From Cyclobacteriaceae bacterium (lineage in GTDB: Bacteria > Bacteroidota > Bacteroidia > Cytophagales > Cyclobacteriaceae), in assembly GCA_025455015.1 (NCBI GenBank), contig JALONI010000007.1, positions 1 through 60,698 of the forward strand: a DNA stretch of 60,698 bases. Direction: 5' to 3'. Each line of letters starts with the position of its first letter. Position 1 is the stretch's first letter. Positions 33,462 through 46,309 of the stretch are shown one piece after another. Under the pieces are notes generated by a model. The model was not told where the DNA came from and ran no database searches. It saw only the letters and a program-made list of their open reading frames with translations. A program made the position numbers and the translations under genes.

Positions 33462-35882
33462 CTACTCATTCTTTAAATGCTGTACGGGGTTGACGAACAT
33501 CGCCCGCAGTGTCTGCGAGGCGATGGTCACTCCGCCAAAGGCCAGCAGCACAGTCATACCCGTGAGCACGATAGACACGCTGAAGGAAGCGCGATAGGCA
33601 ATCAGTTGCAACCACAGGTTATTGACGAAATACGCCAGCGGCACACCCAGGGCCACCGACATCGCCAACAACCCGACAAACCCCTTTGACAGGAGCACAA
33701 CAAGCGAACCGTTGGATGAGCCGAGCACTTTGCGGATGGAAATTTCTTTGATGCGGGTTTCGGTGGTATAGGTGGCCATGCCCAACAGTCCCAAACACGA
33801 AATGACTATCGCCAGAAAAGAGATGACTGCCAGCACCCGGGCAATGTCGCCAAAGATGATTTCATAAAACTGCTTCACTTCCGAATCCACCGGTTCCACG
33901 TCCGCCTTCAGGCCCGGATTCACCGCGGCCCACGCACCCTCGATTACGCGCGCCACTTCCGCATAGGTGCCGGTATAGGAAACTTGCAATAGGTTAAACT
34001 GGGCGCTGTCGTACACCAGCGCCATAGGCGAAATAGGCTGTGTCAGGTCGCGGTGGTTGTAGTCGGCCACCACGCCCAAAATGGTTCGCTCGCTGGAGTC
34101 GCGTTCGATCAGCAGCGCTTGCCCCACGGCCTCCTGAGCGGATGCAAACCGAAAGTGGGTGACGGCCGTTTGGTTGATGACAATATAGTTTTGGGTGGCG
34201 GCCGTTGCGCGATCGGAGAAAAAACGCCCGGCCACCAGGGACACGCCCATGTTCGTGAGGTAATCTTCGTCAACCAAAAAGTATCCCACGTTGCTCCACT
34301 CCGGATCATCCAGCGCCCGCTTATACCCTTCGCCATACGAAGTGCCGGAGGCCGGCAGATGCGAGGCGGCCGCTACGTGTAACACATTCGCGTGCTTGAG
34401 CAGTTCTGTTTTCAGTAAATCGGCCGGGGTGTCATTCAACCGGATGGCTACGTTGTGCGTCATGTTGAAGCCGTGGTCCTGCCGCAAAAAGATGTTGACC
34501 TGCCGGTGGAGCACCAATACCGAAAGGATGAAAAACAATGACAGTGTAAACTGCGACACGAGAAGGGCCTTGCGCAAGCCCATGCGCGAGAATAGTTTTA
34601 CGTTGTTCAGATTCTTCAACACGTTGATGGGCTGAAATCCCGACAGCACGGCAGCCGGAAACAAGCCTGCCAGCAGGCCCACGAGCGCGGCAAAGGCAAC
34701 AAACGCCCCCAGCACGGTGGTGTTCATGGCCAGATCCCACCGGAAGATGCGCGCAAAGTTCAATTGCAAAATCATCGGCTTCACCAACAGCAAAAGCACC
34801 ATCGCAAAAAGCAGGGCCACAAATGCCAGCAACACCGATTCGCTCAAAAACTGACTTACCAGTTGCCAGCGTGCCGCACCTGTCACTTTGCGGATGCCTA
34901 TCTCCCGCGCCCGCGTGAGTGAGCGGGCAATGGACAGATTGGTAAAGTTGAAACAGGACGTGAGCAAAATAACCAGCGCAAGCCCGCCCAGGAAATACAC
35001 AAAAAACCACGGCAGCACAGGGCCGATGGGGTTGTTGGTAAGCGGCCCGGGGGTGATCTCCATCAACGGTTGCAATCCAAACGTCATCTTATGTACCCCG
35101 GGGTTGTCAATACTTCCGATGTGCCGTTCGAAAATCTGGTCGAGGTGGCGTTGGAGTTGATCGCGGGTTTGTTCGGGTTGGGTCAACACATAGGTCCACC
35201 CGTTCCAGTAGTTGGTCCATTGGCTGAGCACGTCTTTGTTCGGTAAGCTGTTTACCGTGGTCATGCTGGCCAAGGCTTCAAACACCAGGTGCGACTTGTG
35301 ATCGGTTTCTTTCAATATACCCGTCACCGTGTACGTGCCCAGGTCGCCCACTTTGATGGTTTGTCCAAGTGCATTTTCGTTGGCAAAAAGTTTGTGTGCG
35401 GCCTGACGGGTGAGTACGACCGTGAAGGGTTGGATCAAGGCCGTGGCGGCATCGCCCGCCTCTAACTCATAGTCAAACACCTCCAGGACTTCCGGGTCGG
35501 CAAAAAAACCGGCCAGCGGAATATTTACGTTTTGGTTTTCGAATTCCAGCCAGCCATTGCCAAAACCGCGCATCAACCTCACCACGCGCTGCTGGCCGGT
35601 ATAGGCCTCGAGCAATTCCTGGCGCAGGGTCAGGGGCGAAGTAGCGCTCGTTTGCCCATTCGTCATTTGCCCGTTGCCGTCCACATCGTGTGTGGTGATG
35701 CGATAAATACGGTGGCGGAGCGGATTGTGACGATCGTAGGTGAGTTGGTCGGCCACCAGCATGATGATGCCCAGGCAAATGGACATCGCTACCGACAAGC
35801 CCAGGATGTTGATAGCTGAAAAAAATCGGTGGCGGAATAAGCTGCGATAGGCAGTTCGGAGGTAGTTTTTAAGCAACGTCAT
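33462..35882 (-). CDS. FtsX/MacB-type ABC transporter permease
   Basis: An 806-residue inner-membrane protein of the large Bacteroidota FtsX-like permease group. It has an N-terminal helix and MacB-like periplasmic domain (MTLLKNYLRTAYRSLFRHR, FSAINILGLSVAMSICLGI), three helices with an FtsX domain at about 280-400 (NFTNLSIARSLTRAREIGIRKVTGA), a second periplasmic domain, and a final FtsX domain at about 680-800 (SCLGLLGMATYTTETRIKEI then SIRKVLG). Such proteins work with a MacB-like ATPase, which is not next to it here. The start is the internal ATG 35882; 18 further upstream codons are open but precede the usual N-terminus. No partner gene adjoins it. Confidence 0.93.
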   Translation of the reverse strand: MTLLKNYLRTAYRSLFRHRFFSAINILGLSVAMSICLGIIMLVADQLTYDRHNPLRHRIYRITTHDVDGNGQMTNGQTSATSPLTLRQELLEAYTGQQRVVRLMRGFGNGWLEFENQNVNIPLAGFFADPEVLEVFDYELEAGDAATALIQPFTVVLTRQAAHKLFANENALGQTIKVGDLGTYTVTGILKETDHKSHLVFEALASMTTVNSLPNKDVLSQWTNYWNGWTYVLTQPEQTRDQLQRHLDQIFERHIGSIDNPGVHKMTFGLQPLMEITPGPLTNNPIGPVLPWFFVYFLGGLALVILLTSCFNFTNLSIARSLTRAREIGIRKVTGAARWQLVSQFLSESVLLAFVALLFAMVLLLLVKPMILQLNFARIFRWDLAMNTTVLGAFVAFAALVGLLAGLFPAAVLSGFQPINVLKNLNNVKLFSRMGLRKALLVSQFTLSLFFILSVLVLHRQVNIFLRQDHGFNMTHNVAIRLNDTPADLLKTELLKHANVLHVAAASHLPASGTSYGEGYKRALDDPEWSNVGYFLVDEDYLTNMGVSLVAGRFFSDRATAATQNYIVINQTAVTHFRFASAQEAVGQALLIERDSSERTILGVVADYNHRDLTQPISPMALVYDSAQFNLLQVSYTGTYAEVARVIEGAWAAVNPGLKADVEPVDSEVKQFYEIIFGDIARVLAVISFLAIVISCLGLLGMATYTTETRIKEISIRKVLGSSNGSLVVLLSKGFVGLLAMSVALGVPLAYFVNNLWLQLIAYRASFSVSIVLTGMTVLLAFGGVTIASQTLRAMFVNPVQHLKNE

Positions 35883-36062
35883 GAACGGGTGGGGTTTCGA
35901 TTGTGTGGATAAGCCTGCCGGGTGGGCAAAAAGCAAGCCCGTATGCTAATCGCGGGTTTGGACGCCAACAACCAACCACAGGTTTCAGGGAGTGTTGAAA
36001 AATTGAACGCCACGTACACACCAGGCGAACAGAGCGGGGCAAGCCGGGCTGAAAATGATTTT

Positions 36063-36092
36063 TTGCAAATTCTGGCCGTCTGGCTACCTTTG
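36063..36092 (+). promoter_or_regulatory. Promoter of tRNA-His
   Basis: TTG at 36063-36065, a 19-base spacer and TACCTTTG at 36085-36092, a complete Bacteroidota-type promoter 12 bases before the mature tRNA. Confidence 0.82.
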
Positions 36093-36104
36093 CCGTCCCA
36101 AATG

Positions 36105-36178
36105 GTGAATGTAGCTCAGTTGGTTAGAGCACCAGATTGTGATTCTGGGGGTCGCGGGTTCAAGTCCCGTCTTTCACC
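36105..36178 (+). tRNA. tRNA-His (anticodon GTG)
   Basis: Cloverleaf with D stem GCTC, anticodon stem CCAGA/TCTGG around TTGTGAT (anticodon GTG at 36139-36141) and T arm GCGGG-TTCAAGT-CCCGT. The acceptor stem GTGAATG pairs with CTTTCAC except for one T-T pair. A G at 36104 can pair with C at 36178, as expected for the extra G-1 of tRNA-His. CCA is not fully encoded. Confidence 0.95.
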
Positions 36179-36179
36179 C

Positions 36180-36211
36180 AAAAAAACCCTGCCTTGCGCG
36201 GGGTTTTTTGT
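36180..36211 (+). terminator. Terminator after tRNA-His
   Basis: AAAAAACCCTGC and GCGCGGGGTTTTTT form a stem around a short CTT loop, with the T run at 36204-36209. It directly follows the tRNA. Confidence 0.75.
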
Positions 36212-36291
36212 TTAAAAGGCCAATCCTCCTAAAGCCCTTTAGCCAACGGCAAAAAAAGCGTACCTAGCCCACCCGATTAACCTTTACCTGT

Positions 36292-37143
36292 ATGGACCAG
36301 CGCATCATCAATCTTTTTGACGAATACACCCACGCCCCGCTTTCGCGCGATGAATTCATCAAACGGTTGGCGAAGCTTACGGGCAGTACCGCGGCCGCGC
36401 TGGCACTGCTGCCGCTGCTCGAAGTAAACTATGCCCATGCGGCCACCGTTCAGGATGAACGGCTGGTGACCGACCGCATCTCCTACCCAGGCGACCGCTG
36501 CACCATGAATGCCTATATCGCGCGGCCCCGGGAGAACAAGAAATACGGTGCCGTGATGGTCATTCACGAAAACCGCGGCCTCAATCCACACATTGAAGAT
36601 GTTACCAGACGGGCGGCTTTGGAAGGCTTTTTGGCCATTGCCCCTGATGCCCTGTCGGTAAAAGGGGGAACGCCCACCGATGCCGACACTGCACGTGGAC
36701 TGTTTCAACAACTGGATGCCGCTCAAAATTTACAAAACTTCATCAATGGCTTTGACTACCTGGCCACACGGCAGGACTACAACGGCAAGACCGGATGCAT
36801 CGGTTTCTGCTGGGGTGGTGGCATGGCCAATGAGTTGGCCGTGAATGTACCTGCCCTCAAGGCAGCCATTGCCTTTTATGGGCGGCAGCCCAAAACCGAG
36901 GAGGTGCCCCAGATCAAAGCCAAAGTTCAGTTGCATTATGCCGAGATAGACGAACGCATCAACGCGGGCATAGGGGCCTACGAAGAAGCACTGAAAGCTG
37001 CCAAGATCAGCTATGAGTTGTTCCACTATGCCGGTGCGCAGCATGCCTTTCACAACGACACCGCACCCACGCGCTACCACGAAGCGGCAGCCAAACTGGC
37101 GTGGAGCCGCAGCATGGAATTATTCCGGAAAGAGTTGATTTAG
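36292..37143 (+). CDS. Dienelactone hydrolase family protein
   Basis: A 283-residue alpha/beta hydrolase of the dienelactone hydrolase family, with Cys instead of Ser as nucleophile. The triad is visible: Cys in GCIGFCWGGGMAN at about residue 168, Asp in HYAEIDERI at about 220, His in GAQHAFHND at about 250. The N-terminus (about 1-52) has RDEFIKRLAKLTGSTAAALALLPL, a long signal-like helix ending in AHA, so it is probably exported or membrane-tethered, as in related Bacteroidota proteins. The physiological substrate is unknown. Its stop codon overlaps by four bases the convergent membrane protein gene. Confidence 0.92.
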   Translation: MDQRIINLFDEYTHAPLSRDEFIKRLAKLTGSTAAALALLPLLEVNYAHAATVQDERLVTDRISYPGDRCTMNAYIARPRENKKYGAVMVIHENRGLNPHIEDVTRRAALEGFLAIAPDALSVKGGTPTDADTARGLFQQLDAAQNLQNFINGFDYLATRQDYNGKTGCIGFCWGGGMANELAVNVPALKAAIAFYGRQPKTEEVPQIKAKVQLHYAEIDERINAGIGAYEEALKAAKISYELFHYAGAQHAFHNDTAPTRYHEAAAKLAWSRSMELFRKELI

Positions 37144-37538
37144 CGAGAGGCCGCCCGCCACTCGATGGCGGCCAGCAGAAACAGTACCCCTGCCTCCAAG
37201 ACAAAATAGGCCACACCCCACGCGGTGGTGGTGGCGCGGAAATAGTAAATGAAAACCAAGGCCATCAAACCATACGTCACATTGGCCGTTGCGATCCCTC
37301 GAAGCCGTGATTGCCGCGTGGGGCGAAAGTAATAGTGCCAAAATGAGAATGAGGCCATGCTTGCCGCGATGACGCTCATGGCTCGCAGCAACCATGGCGG
37401 CAAACCGATCGTCTCTGCGAAATGCGCCAATATTCCACCGGTTACGAGTGCGGTCACGAGGGCCCCCAAGCCATCGCATAAAAAAAGCAGTCGCGGGGTG
37501 AGTTTGATGGAGTAGCTGTTAGTGGCGTCAAGGTACAA
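37140..37538 (-). CDS. Four-helix membrane protein of unknown function
   Basis: The frame encodes about 130 residues with four hydrophobic helices: LLFLCDGLGALVTALVTGGI, WLLRAMSVIAASMASFSFWH, ATANVTYGLMALVFIYYF and GVAYFVLEAGVLFLLAAIEW. The order and motifs (LTPRLLFLCDGLGA at the start, a closing LAAIEWRAAS) resemble a small Bacteroidota membrane family with no assigned role. The start is uncertain: no ATG fits, and TTG 37538 is the nearest upstream candidate; the open frame reaches 37634. It is convergent with, and overlaps by four bases, the dienelactone hydrolase gene. Confidence 0.68.
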   Translation of the reverse strand: MYLDATNSYSIKLTPRLLFLCDGLGALVTALVTGGILAHFAETIGLPPWLLRAMSVIAASMASFSFWHYYFRPTRQSRLRGIATANVTYGLMALVFIYYFRATTTAWGVAYFVLEAGVLFLLAAIEWRAASR

Positions 37539-37580
37539 CGCTGGTTGCAAATGCCCGTGGCTTGCTCGTACCTTTCCGCT

Positions 37581-37757
37581 ATGAAACTCGTACGTGCCAC
37601 ACCCGAGCAAATCGCACAAGCGCGCAACGCCCATTTCGAGTCGCTTTCAGGAGAACAACGCCTGCAGATTCTACGCACTTGGATGCAACGGCTGGAGAAA
37701 CCGGGGTACCTCTACGAATTCAAGGGATTGAAAGTCAGAAGAAAATCAGCCGCATGA
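37581..37757 (+). CDS. Small protein of unknown function (58 residues)
   Basis: The ORF starts MKLVRATPEQIAQARNAHFE and continues with a helical LSGEQRLQILRTWMQRLEKP; it is hydrophilic, without signal peptide. TACCTTTC, one base off the -7 consensus, lies just upstream at about 37573. It is divergent from the membrane protein gene. A further 27-codon frame begins at an ATGA overlap with its stop (37754-37837), but I cannot support that as a gene. Confidence 0.5.
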   Translation: MKLVRATPEQIAQARNAHFESLSGEQRLQILRTWMQRLEKPGYLYEFKGLKVRRKSAA

Positions 37758-37925
37758 GTTTATTTGGTCCATTTCATCAACTGGAGACAGGCGATCAGCG
37801 ATGTGTTACGGGGATGAGCCCGGACACTCGGCAGTGATTTCTCATCGAAGCGGGGGTATTGCTGTCAGCGATTTTGATCGCCAGCCCCACTTGCCAGGGC
37901 GGGGGCAATCCCGTATTTTTCGGGT

Positions 37926-38174
37926 ATGATATCGTGGGATGACTTGAAGGGCAGACCGCTGCAGCAAAAGATCTCGATGCTGTACCAACACGGCACCTTT
38001 GTGATGTCCATCCGCTACTATCGCTACAAAATCAACCTGTACTTATTAGGGTCTACCTATGTGGAGGTTTTTGTCAACCACAAGTATTCCAGCATTGACA
38101 AGATCAGCCCGCTGGATGATCGGCACAGCCGCATGAAGTTCTATTCGGATCAGATCAAGTTGCCGATGTGGTAA
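37926..38174 (+). CDS. Small conserved cytosolic protein of unknown function (82 residues)
   Basis: The ORF starts MISWDDLKGRPLQQKISMLY and contains GTFVMSIRYYRYKINLYLLG and STYVEVFVNHKYSSIDKIS, giving a beta-rich fold with regular hydrophobic alternation and a D-rich loop. I recall similar short proteins in Cytophagales with no assigned role. TATTTTTC (one base off consensus) lies upstream near 37915. It is convergent with the DUF4143 ATPase gene, with three bases between stops. Confidence 0.62.
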   Translation: MISWDDLKGRPLQQKISMLYQHGTFVMSIRYYRYKINLYLLGSTYVEVFVNHKYSSIDKISPLDDRHSRMKFYSDQIKLPMW

Positions 38175-38177
38175 CTC

Positions 38178-39302
38178 TTACAATCCTAAAAACGTTGTGA
38201 CGTTTTCCGGGGTAACCACGTCTGTTTTGGCATGTGGATAAGCTTGCAAAAATGACTTTGGAAATTTTTTGCGCCCCTGTGGGTTCCACTTGAATTCATA
38301 CGCGTGAAGTTCGCCATCGGACTCTTCGATGTAATCGATTTCTTGTTGGGCATGCGTTCGCCAAAAAAAGCGATTGGCATACTGGCCTGAGTTGTTTAGG
38401 TACTTCAGACGTTCGGTCATCAAGAAATTTTCCCACAGTGCCCCCACATCGGATCGCAGGTTGAGTGGCGCAAATTGATTGATGAGGGCATTGCGCAGTC
38501 CATTGTCGTAGAAATACACCTTGCGTGTTTTTTTTAATTCGTTGCGCAGATTTCTACTAAACGTGGTCAATCGATAAACGATATAGGCACGCTCAAGTAG
38601 CAGTAGGTACCGTTCAACCGTTTCATTATCCAGGCCGCAGAGTTGACCTAATTCCGTATACGATACTTCCTGACCGACTTGAAATGCCAATGCCTGTGCC
38701 AACTTCTCAAGGCGCTCCGGCTTGTTGATTCGCTCCCAGGTCAAGATGTCTTTGTACAAATAACTTCCTGCCAGTTCCCTCAAGAGCGGAATTTCGCGAC
38801 CCGCAGAAGTAACCACTTCCGGGTAGTATCCAAAAACAAGACGTTGCGTAAGTTGCTGATGTTCTTCCAGAGGGCTGGTATGAGCAACCATCTCGCCATA
38901 CGAAATCGGCAACAGTTGGTATTCCCATTTGCGCCCCGTGAGCGGCTCATTGATGCGATTGGCCAATTCAAATGCCGAAGAACCGCTGGCCAGCACCTTT
39001 ATCGGGAGATTATCGGTTAGCAGCTTCAGCGTGAGGCCAATGTTTTCAATGCGTTGAGCTTCATCGATAACCACCGCTTTGGCGCCTGTCAAATCAGACG
39101 TTAATGAGTTGACGGACGGGTTTGCCAGACGCGTGCGGGTGTCCACTTCGTCTCCGTTAAACCGGATGATTGGCTTCGGCAAATACTCTTCGAGCACGCT
39201 CAAAAGCGTAGTTTTTCCGGCTTGGCGTGGCCCTGCAATTATGACAACTTTTCGGTCGCCTAACGTTCTGTTAATCAGTTTACTTATATGTCTTTTGATC
39301 AT
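38178..39302 (-). CDS. AAA_14/DUF4143 ATPase
   Basis: A 374-residue protein of the ATPase family with an N-terminal AAA_14 domain (Walker A VIIAGPRQAGKTTLL at about residues 20-34; Walker B KAVVIDEAQR at about 95; ASGSSAFEL sensor) and a C-terminal DUF4143 domain (about 175-340) that resembles a restriction-endonuclease-like fold (EIDYIEESDGELHAYEFKW: Asp, Glu and Lys in PD-(D/E)XK order). The function of these common single-gene ATPases is unknown; they are often found scattered in variable regions. A striking set of inverted repeats lies between its start and 39352 and may be the site at which it is controlled. Confidence 0.92.
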   Translation of the reverse strand: MIKRHISKLINRTLGDRKVVIIAGPRQAGKTTLLSVLEEYLPKPIIRFNGDEVDTRTRLANPSVNSLTSDLTGAKAVVIDEAQRIENIGLTLKLLTDNLPIKVLASGSSAFELANRINEPLTGRKWEYQLLPISYGEMVAHTSPLEEHQQLTQRLVFGYYPEVVTSAGREIPLLRELAGSYLYKDILTWERINKPERLEKLAQALAFQVGQEVSYTELGQLCGLDNETVERYLLLLERAYIVYRLTTFSRNLRNELKKTRKVYFYDNGLRNALINQFAPLNLRSDVGALWENFLMTERLKYLNNSGQYANRFFWRTHAQQEIDYIEESDGELHAYEFKWNPQGRKKFPKSFLQAYPHAKTDVVTPENVTTFLGL

Positions 39303-39304
39303 TT

Positions 39305-39352
39305 TAGCGGAAAGAACCGCTAAATTTATATAAATTCAGCGGTTCAAACCGC
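39305..39352 (-). promoter_or_regulatory. Compound operator-like palindrome upstream of the DUF4143 gene
   Basis: Three symmetric elements in a row: TAGCGG-AAAGAA-CCGCTA (39305-39322), the self-complementary AATTTATATAAATT (39323-39336) and GCGGTT-CA-AACCGC (39339-39352). The GCGG/CCGC half-sites recur in both outer dyads. The block begins three bases before the start codon, so binding here would block expression. Confidence 0.6.
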
Positions 39353-39419
39353 GTAATTTACATATTCTGATTTAACTATTTAATTTACAAGTATTTATAT
39401 GTCCTTTTTTCTTTAGCAT

Positions 39420-40883
39420 CTACCCCAAACTCAACGCGCCTTTCTCTTTTGACTCCAATAGCGATACGCCCATCAGGTACTCATCCACGGCTCGGGCCGC
39501 TTCGCGGCCCTCGCTGATCGCCCACACCACCAAACTCTGCCCCCTGCGCATATCGCCCGCGGCAAACACGCCCTCCACCGAAGTGTGGTAAGCATCGCAT
39601 TTCACGTTGCCCCGCTCGTCTACCGCCACGTTGAGTTGCTCCAGCAGGCCTTCCCATAGCGGGTGGGCGAAGCCCATCGCCAGCAAGGCCAATTGACAGG
39701 GAATCGTTCTCTCTGTCCCTGCTATTTCAATAAATGCGGGAGGCTTACCCGGTTGTTGCTTGACCTCCACTTCGCATATCTTCAAAGCGGTCAGGTGGCC
39801 CTGCGCATCGCCTACAAATTCCTTTGTCACGATAGACCATTGCCGCTCACAGCCCTCTTCATGCGAGGTGGACGTGCGCAAAATCATAGGCCAACTCGGC
39901 CAGGGCATCTGCTCGGTGCGGCTCTTGGGCGGCTTAGACAGAATTTCAATTTGCGTGACCGACTTGGCCCCATGCCGGTTGGAGGTGCCCACACAGTCGG
40001 AGCCGGTGTCGCCACCGCCAATGACCACTACTTCTTTGCCCGTGGCCCAAATCTCTTCGCCCTTGACTTTGCGGCCGCCCACGCGACTATTTTGTTGTAC
40101 TAAAAATTCCATGGCAAAATGCACGCCCTTCAAGTGCCTGCCGGGGATGGGCAGATCGCGCGGCACCGTGCTGCCACCGCACAACAACAGCGCGTCAAAC
40201 TCATCGCGCAGTTGTGCTACCGACACATTTTGCCCCACGTTGGCATGGGTGCGAAAGGCAATGCCTTCTTCCTTCATGACCGCGAGGCGTCTGTCCAGCA
40301 CTTGCTTGTCCAGCTTAAAATCCGGAATGCCGTAGCGCAACAACCCACCGATTTCGTCCGCACGCTCAAACACGGTAACGCTGTGGCCTGCCTGGTTCAG
40401 TTGCGCAGCCGCAGCAAGGCCCGCAGGGCCCGAGCCAATCACGGCCACTTTTTTGCCCGTGCGCTGGGTTGGCATCTTGGGCATTACCCATCCTTCCGCA
40501 AAGGCCTTTTCTATGATGGACTTCTCGATGTACTCGATGGCTACTGCTGGCTTATTAATTCCCAGCACACACGATGCTTCGCACGGGGCAGGGCAAATGC
40601 GCCCGGTGAATTCCGGGAAATTGTTGGTCGCAATCAACAGCTCATAGGCCAGCTTCCAGTTGCCTTGGTACACGGCATCGTTAAATTCGGGGATGATGTT
40701 GCCCAGCGGGCAGCCGTGGTGACAAAAGGGAATGCCGCAGTCCATGCAGCGGGCTGCCTGCTTTTGCGTGAGCGGCAGATCCACGTGTGGGTCCACTTCG
40801 TTGTAGTCGCGGATGCGTTCGCGCGGGTCTCGCTTCTGCGGCAGCGCGCGTGGCTCGTTCAAAAATCCGGTTGGGTTTGCCAT
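39420..40883 (-). CDS. gltD: Glutamate synthase small (beta) subunit
   Basis: A 487-residue flavoprotein that passes electrons from NAD(P)H to the large subunit. N-terminal Fe-S cysteines are present in CMDCGIPFCHHGCPLGN (about 47-63) and CPAPCEASC (about 95-104). The FAD-binding motif AVIGSGPAGLAAAAQL is at about 148 and the NADPH motif VVIGGGDTGSDCVG at about 290; EGVFAAGDMRRGQSLVVWA is the final FAD-contacting segment. The length is normal. It is the last gene of the run gltB-higB-higA-gltD on the minus strand and starts 33 bases after the antitoxin stop. Confidence 0.96.
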   Translation of the reverse strand: MANPTGFLNEPRALPQKRDPRERIRDYNEVDPHVDLPLTQKQAARCMDCGIPFCHHGCPLGNIIPEFNDAVYQGNWKLAYELLIATNNFPEFTGRICPAPCEASCVLGINKPAVAIEYIEKSIIEKAFAEGWVMPKMPTQRTGKKVAVIGSGPAGLAAAAQLNQAGHSVTVFERADEIGGLLRYGIPDFKLDKQVLDRRLAVMKEEGIAFRTHANVGQNVSVAQLRDEFDALLLCGGSTVPRDLPIPGRHLKGVHFAMEFLVQQNSRVGGRKVKGEEIWATGKEVVVIGGGDTGSDCVGTSNRHGAKSVTQIEILSKPPKSRTEQMPWPSWPMILRTSTSHEEGCERQWSIVTKEFVGDAQGHLTALKICEVEVKQQPGKPPAFIEIAGTERTIPCQLALLAMGFAHPLWEGLLEQLNVAVDERGNVKCDAYHTSVEGVFAAGDMRRGQSLVVWAISEGREAARAVDEYLMGVSLLESKEKGALSLG

Positions 40884-40916
40884 GTCAGAGTTTACAACAT
40901 TAGATTTCAGTATCCC

Positions 40917-41276
40917 TTATGCCAACAACGCCTCGTACGGTACGCCTAAGTTGGCGTGGAGCGACTTGATCATTTTAATCGTCAGAGGCTTTTTTCGATT
41001 GAGTACATCCGACACCAGTCCTTTGCTGCCAACGATTTTGGCCAGATCAACACGCTTCAGGTTTTTTTGTTCCATAAAAAACTCGATGGCATCAATCGGA
41101 TCGGGTGGACCGATCGGATATTTTTTTGCTTCGTAAGCTTCAATCAGCGTAACCCAAATTTCCAGTTCGTCACCGCTGTCGGTTCTTTTTTTTGAGCCCC
41201 ACAGTTCGTCCACACGGCCCAGGGCTTTGTTGTAATCGGCTTCGGAACGGATGGGTTTAATTTTTTTTGTTTTCAT
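40917..41276 (-). CDS. HigA-type antitoxin
   Basis: A 119-residue protein whose C-terminal half is a Cro/C1-type helix-turn-helix: FFMEQKNLKRVDLAKIVGSKGLVSDVLNRKKPLTIKMIKSL. The N-terminal half (SEADYNKALGRVDELWG) is the HigA2-type extension. It would neutralise the toxin encoded just upstream and repress the pair. Its start overlaps the toxin stop by four bases (toxin first, as in higBA loci). The pair sits between gltB and gltD. Confidence 0.88.
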   Translation of the reverse strand: MKTKKIKPIRSEADYNKALGRVDELWGSKKRTDSGDELEIWVTLIEAYEAKKYPIGPPDPIDAIEFFMEQKNLKRVDLAKIVGSKGLVSDVLNRKKPLTIKMIKSLHANLGVPYEALLA

Positions 41277-41578
41277 ACGCTTTCTGCTCCGATTTTTTTG
41301 TTCATCTTATCATAATCAGCACGGGTGCCAATAAATCGCACAAACAGCCATTGGAACTCAAAATCGATCTTGGCAACGATTCGAATCATGTTTCCTTTGA
41401 TATCAAAGACGTATCGTTCATTTCCTACATAGTCAGTTGCTCTGAACGTGCCTTTAAGGTCTTGGAAGTTTTTCCATTCTGCCTTCACTACCGCTTGATA
41501 CCAACTCTTCAACGCGTTCTCGCTCGTGGGGTGCTTCTCCCAAAACTGCCTGATCGTGCGCTTGGCAATAACCCTCAT
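41273..41578 (-). CDS. HigB-type mRNA interferase toxin
   Basis: A 101-residue RelE-like toxin of the HigB_toxin family: MRVIAKRTIRQFWEKHPTSE, LKSWYQAVVKAEWKNFQDLK, ERYVFDIKGNMIRIVAKIDF, WLFVRFIGTRADYDKM. Such toxins cut mRNA at the ribosome. The toxin gene precedes the antitoxin gene and begins 26 bases after the gltB stop on the same strand, so it could be carried on the gltB transcript as well as by its own promoter. Confidence 0.9.
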   Translation of the reverse strand: MRVIAKRTIRQFWEKHPTSENALKSWYQAVVKAEWKNFQDLKGTFRATDYVGNERYVFDIKGNMIRIVAKIDFEFQWLFVRFIGTRADYDKMNKKIGAESV

Positions 41579-41604
41579 ACGGCAAAGTTACCAAAAGTTC
41601 GCTA

Positions 41605-46140
<4,536 letters not shown>

Positions 46141-46309
46141 AGCTCGAAGTCAAAAAAGTGAACGAGAAATGTACGCGACAGATGCGGGAAATGCTACGCC
46201 AACACGATAGAATGTGGTGAGATTTTTGAAATCAACCTAACGGTTGGTAGTGAAAACGGTTGAAATGTTGGCTCGATTTTGGCAAACCAACGCAAATCAC
46301 CATTCGCAC

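Noticed and set aside
35901-35910. DnaA box TGTGGATAA near the FtsX-type gene as part of an origin
   Set aside because: Single copies occur at several places in the window and no cluster or dnaA/dnaN gene is present.
37754-37837. 27-codon ORF starting in an ATGA overlap
   Set aside because: Very short, with no hydrophobic or other distinctive feature; mentioned only with its neighbour.
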